Assembly (NCBI GenBank): GCA_030916795.1
Contig: JAUPVZ010000004.1
Coordinates: 1 to 8,755 of the forward strand
Origin: Patescibacteria group bacterium
GTDB taxonomy: Bacteria > Patescibacteriota > Minisyncoccia > Phycocordibacterales > XYD1-FULL-46-19
DNA: 8,755 bases
Direction: 5' to 3'
In this document: piece after piece, positions 7,446-8,755 of the stretch
How positions within the stretch are numbered: position 1 is the first letter of the stretch
How the letters are laid out: each line of letters opens with the position of its first letter
Notes under the pieces: model-generated
Database searches by the model: none
The model's input: the letters and a program-made list of their open reading frames with translations, nothing else
What the model was told of the DNA's origin: nothing
Made by a program: the position numbers and the translations under genes

Positions 7446-7698
7446 AATAATATATGGGGCAACCTTGGTGCTCGCCTTTTTGTATTTGCCTGGTATTTGG
7501 TTGTGGTTGTTGGCATTTTTGGGGGCGATATTTTTCCCATTTTATCTAGAAGGAATTATTTTATTTTTTGTTTATCAGGTCATGGCGGCGGCGCCAGCAA
7601 TTTGGTTTAGTCCTTTTACTTTTTTGGGGACAGTGACTCTTTTAGTGACCTTGAAATTGGGGGTTTTTATTCGCGATCGGCTTTTTTGGCAAGCGTGA
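7411..7698 (+). CDS. Short hydrophobic membrane protein in the mreD position
   Basis: A 95-residue protein with about three or four hydrophobic stretches (roughly 13-27, 29-45, 47-62 and 66-87) and few charged residues before the C-terminal IRDRLFWQA. It lies between mreC and mrdA, exactly where MreD is expected, but MreD is normally about 160 residues with five or six helices. I recognise the position and general character, not a clear MreD sequence motif. It overlaps mreC by 35 nt, which suggests translational coupling. No Shine-Dalgarno site is present. It may be a reduced MreD or an unrelated small membrane partner of the elongasome. Confidence 0.75.
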   Translation: MNYDTPASSLARIIYGATLVLAFLYLPGIWLWLLAFLGAIFFPFYLEGIILFFVYQVMAAAPAIWFSPFTFLGTVTLLVTLKLGVFIRDRLFWQA

Positions 7699-7704
7699 TA
7701 TAAT
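7696..7704 (+). promoter_or_regulatory. Promoter of mrdA (extended -10, leaderless)
   Basis: TGA TATAAT (7696-7704) is a perfect -10 with a TGn extension, and CCGTCC (6 nt) separates it from ATG 7711. No good -35 is visible, which is common when an extended -10 is present. The TGA is also the stop codon of the upstream membrane-protein gene. Confidence 0.75.
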
Positions 7705-7710
7705 CCGTCC

Positions 7711-8755
7711 ATGTGGAATATTTGGCGGAAGATAGTAAGATGGCGCCGACACCGGGGTTTTCTGGATCCCGATGAAATTTTTCTGGATTCACGTAATTTG
7801 CCGTCTTTTAACACTCAACAGTTTGAGGGGGTGATAGAAAGGCCGATTGGTAAAAAGGCCATCAGTATTACCTTAGGTTTTTTCCTAGTTATTGGCCTTT
7901 TGTTTGGCGGACGAATTTTTTATCTCCAAGTTGTAGATGGGTCGGCGCTCGCCAAACGTAGTAACCAAAATCGTCTTCGACAAACGATCGTATTTGCCGA
8001 TCGCGGTATTATTTATGATCGCAATGGTGTCGCCCTAGCGTGGAATGACCCAAAGAGAAAATATATTGAGACCGAAGGTTTTGGTCAGATTCTTGGTTAT
8101 ATTGGTTTCCCTAATGAGTTAGAGCTTAAGGCTAAGGACTTTAATCCAAAAGAATATATTGGTAAAAATGGAGTAGAAAATATTTTTAATGATGTCTTGA
8201 TGGGTGAGAAGGGGATCAAGATAGAAGAAGTTGATGCCCTTGGTAAAGTTGATTCTGACCATGTGGTGACGGTCGCTAAGCCGGGTGAAAGTGTGGCGAT
8301 ATCGATTGATTCACGGGTTCAAGGGGAGTTGTATCGGATTATTAAAGAATTAGCCGAGGAGCACGGCTTTGTGGGCGGAGCGGCCGCTATTATGGATGTC
8401 AAAACCGGCGAAATGTTGGCCCTGGTTTCGTACCCAGAATTCAACCCAAATATTATGGCGGGGGGCACTAGGACAGCTATCCAGGCCCAATTGGCTGACA
8501 AGCGTAACTTATTTCTCAACCGACCGGTGTCTGGTCTGTATGCCCCTGGTTCCACTATGAAGCCATTTGTGGTGGTGGGGGCACTGGCGGAAAATATTAT
8601 TACGCCCACCAAGACGATTGTTTCTACGGGCCAGCTGGTGGTCCCCAATCCGTATCATCCCGAGAGCCCAAGTATTTTTCCCGACAACAAGGCACATGGA
8701 GCTGTTGATATGCGGCGGGCCCTGGCTGTCTCATCTAACGTCTATTTTTATACTA
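7711..8755 (+). CDS. mrdA: Penicillin-binding protein 2 (elongasome transpeptidase), 3' end cut by window edge
   Basis: Class B PBP that cross-links new peptidoglycan during elongation, working with RodA and MreC. 348 residues are visible. The cytosolic N-terminus is about 50 residues with many Arg, followed by one membrane helix (about 51-70) and a short pedestal with FADRGIIYDRNGVALAW (95-111). The LGYIG motif (128-132), GKNGVEN (151-157) and the transpeptidase domain from about 203 (GFVGGAAAIMDVKTGEMLAL) come next. Catalytic Ser 281 and Lys 284 lie in GLYAPGSTMKPF, and the second motif SSN is at 341-343. The KTG motif would lie beyond the window. Only 21 residues separate DRNG from LGYIG, against roughly 100 in E. 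coli PBP2 (from memory), so most of the pedestal head is missing. The start is set by the promoter 6 nt upstream. Confidence 0.94.
   Translation, partial: MWNIWRKIVRWRRHRGFLDPDEIFLDSRNLPSFNTQQFEGVIERPIGKKAISITLGFFLVIGLLFGGRIFYLQVVDGSALAKRSNQNRLRQTIVFADRGIIYDRNGVALAWNDPKRKYIETEGFGQILGYIGFPNELELKAKDFNPKEYIGKNGVENIFNDVLMGEKGIKIEEVDALGKVDSDHVVTVAKPGESVAISIDSRVQGELYRIIKELAEEHGFVGGAAAIMDVKTGEMLALVSYPEFNPNIMAGGTRTAIQAQLADKRNLFLNRPVSGLYAPGSTMKPFVVVGALAENIITPTKTIVSTGQLVVPNPYHPESPSIFPDNKAHGAVDMRRALAVSSNVYFYT

Overview
This window looks like part of a chromosome from a small-genome bacterium, most likely a Parcubacteria/Patescibacteria (CPR) lineage. That placement is inferred from several traits: a reduced HolB-like clamp-loader subunit, a short ProRS with no editing insertion, a very short protein in the MreD position, a PBP2 with a shortened periplasmic head, apparently leaderless promoters, and a first gene that resembles a recurrent Parcubacteria hypothetical family. 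All genes are on the + strand. TAA, TAG and TGA all serve as terminal stops, so I see no recoded genetic code.

Layout. Positions 3-434 hold the 3' end of a GC-rich, Trp/Cys-rich protein of unknown function, closed by a strong intrinsic terminator (449-490). Positions 491-848 hold no gene but are dense in repeats: two 33-nt GC-rich hairpin repeats (31/33 identical), an A/T-rich inverted repeat, and a composite of a repeated 10-mer with inverted arms. The gene cluster then runs without real gaps: mreB copy 1 (884-1930), holB-like (1935-2591), frr (2610-3161), rseP (3178-4266), proS (4341-5585), mreB copy 2 broken by an in-frame TAA (5600-6652), mreC (6627-7445), a short mreD-position membrane protein (7411-7698), and mrdA/PBP2 (7711 to the window end, incomplete).

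How the genes work together. Two mreB genes, mreC, the mreD-like gene and mrdA encode the elongasome, which directs lateral peptidoglycan synthesis. Between the two mreB copies lie housekeeping genes for replication (HolB), ribosome recycling (Frr), membrane proteolysis (RseP) and tRNA charging (ProS).

Most notable points. (1) mreB copy 2, the copy beside mreC, has a single ochre stop at codon 89. It aligns with a Tyr of copy 1, and the rest of the reading frame is intact. (2) Four promoters (mreB copy 1, frr, proS, mrdA) place the -10 hexamer exactly 6 nt before a start codon, and no gene here has a convincing Shine-Dalgarno site. This points to leaderless transcripts. (3) PBP2 lacks most of the segment that normally forms the pedestal head. 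I see no phage, transposon, CRISPR array or RNA gene, and no clearly new multi-gene system; the window is mainly a core cell-shape and housekeeping locus.
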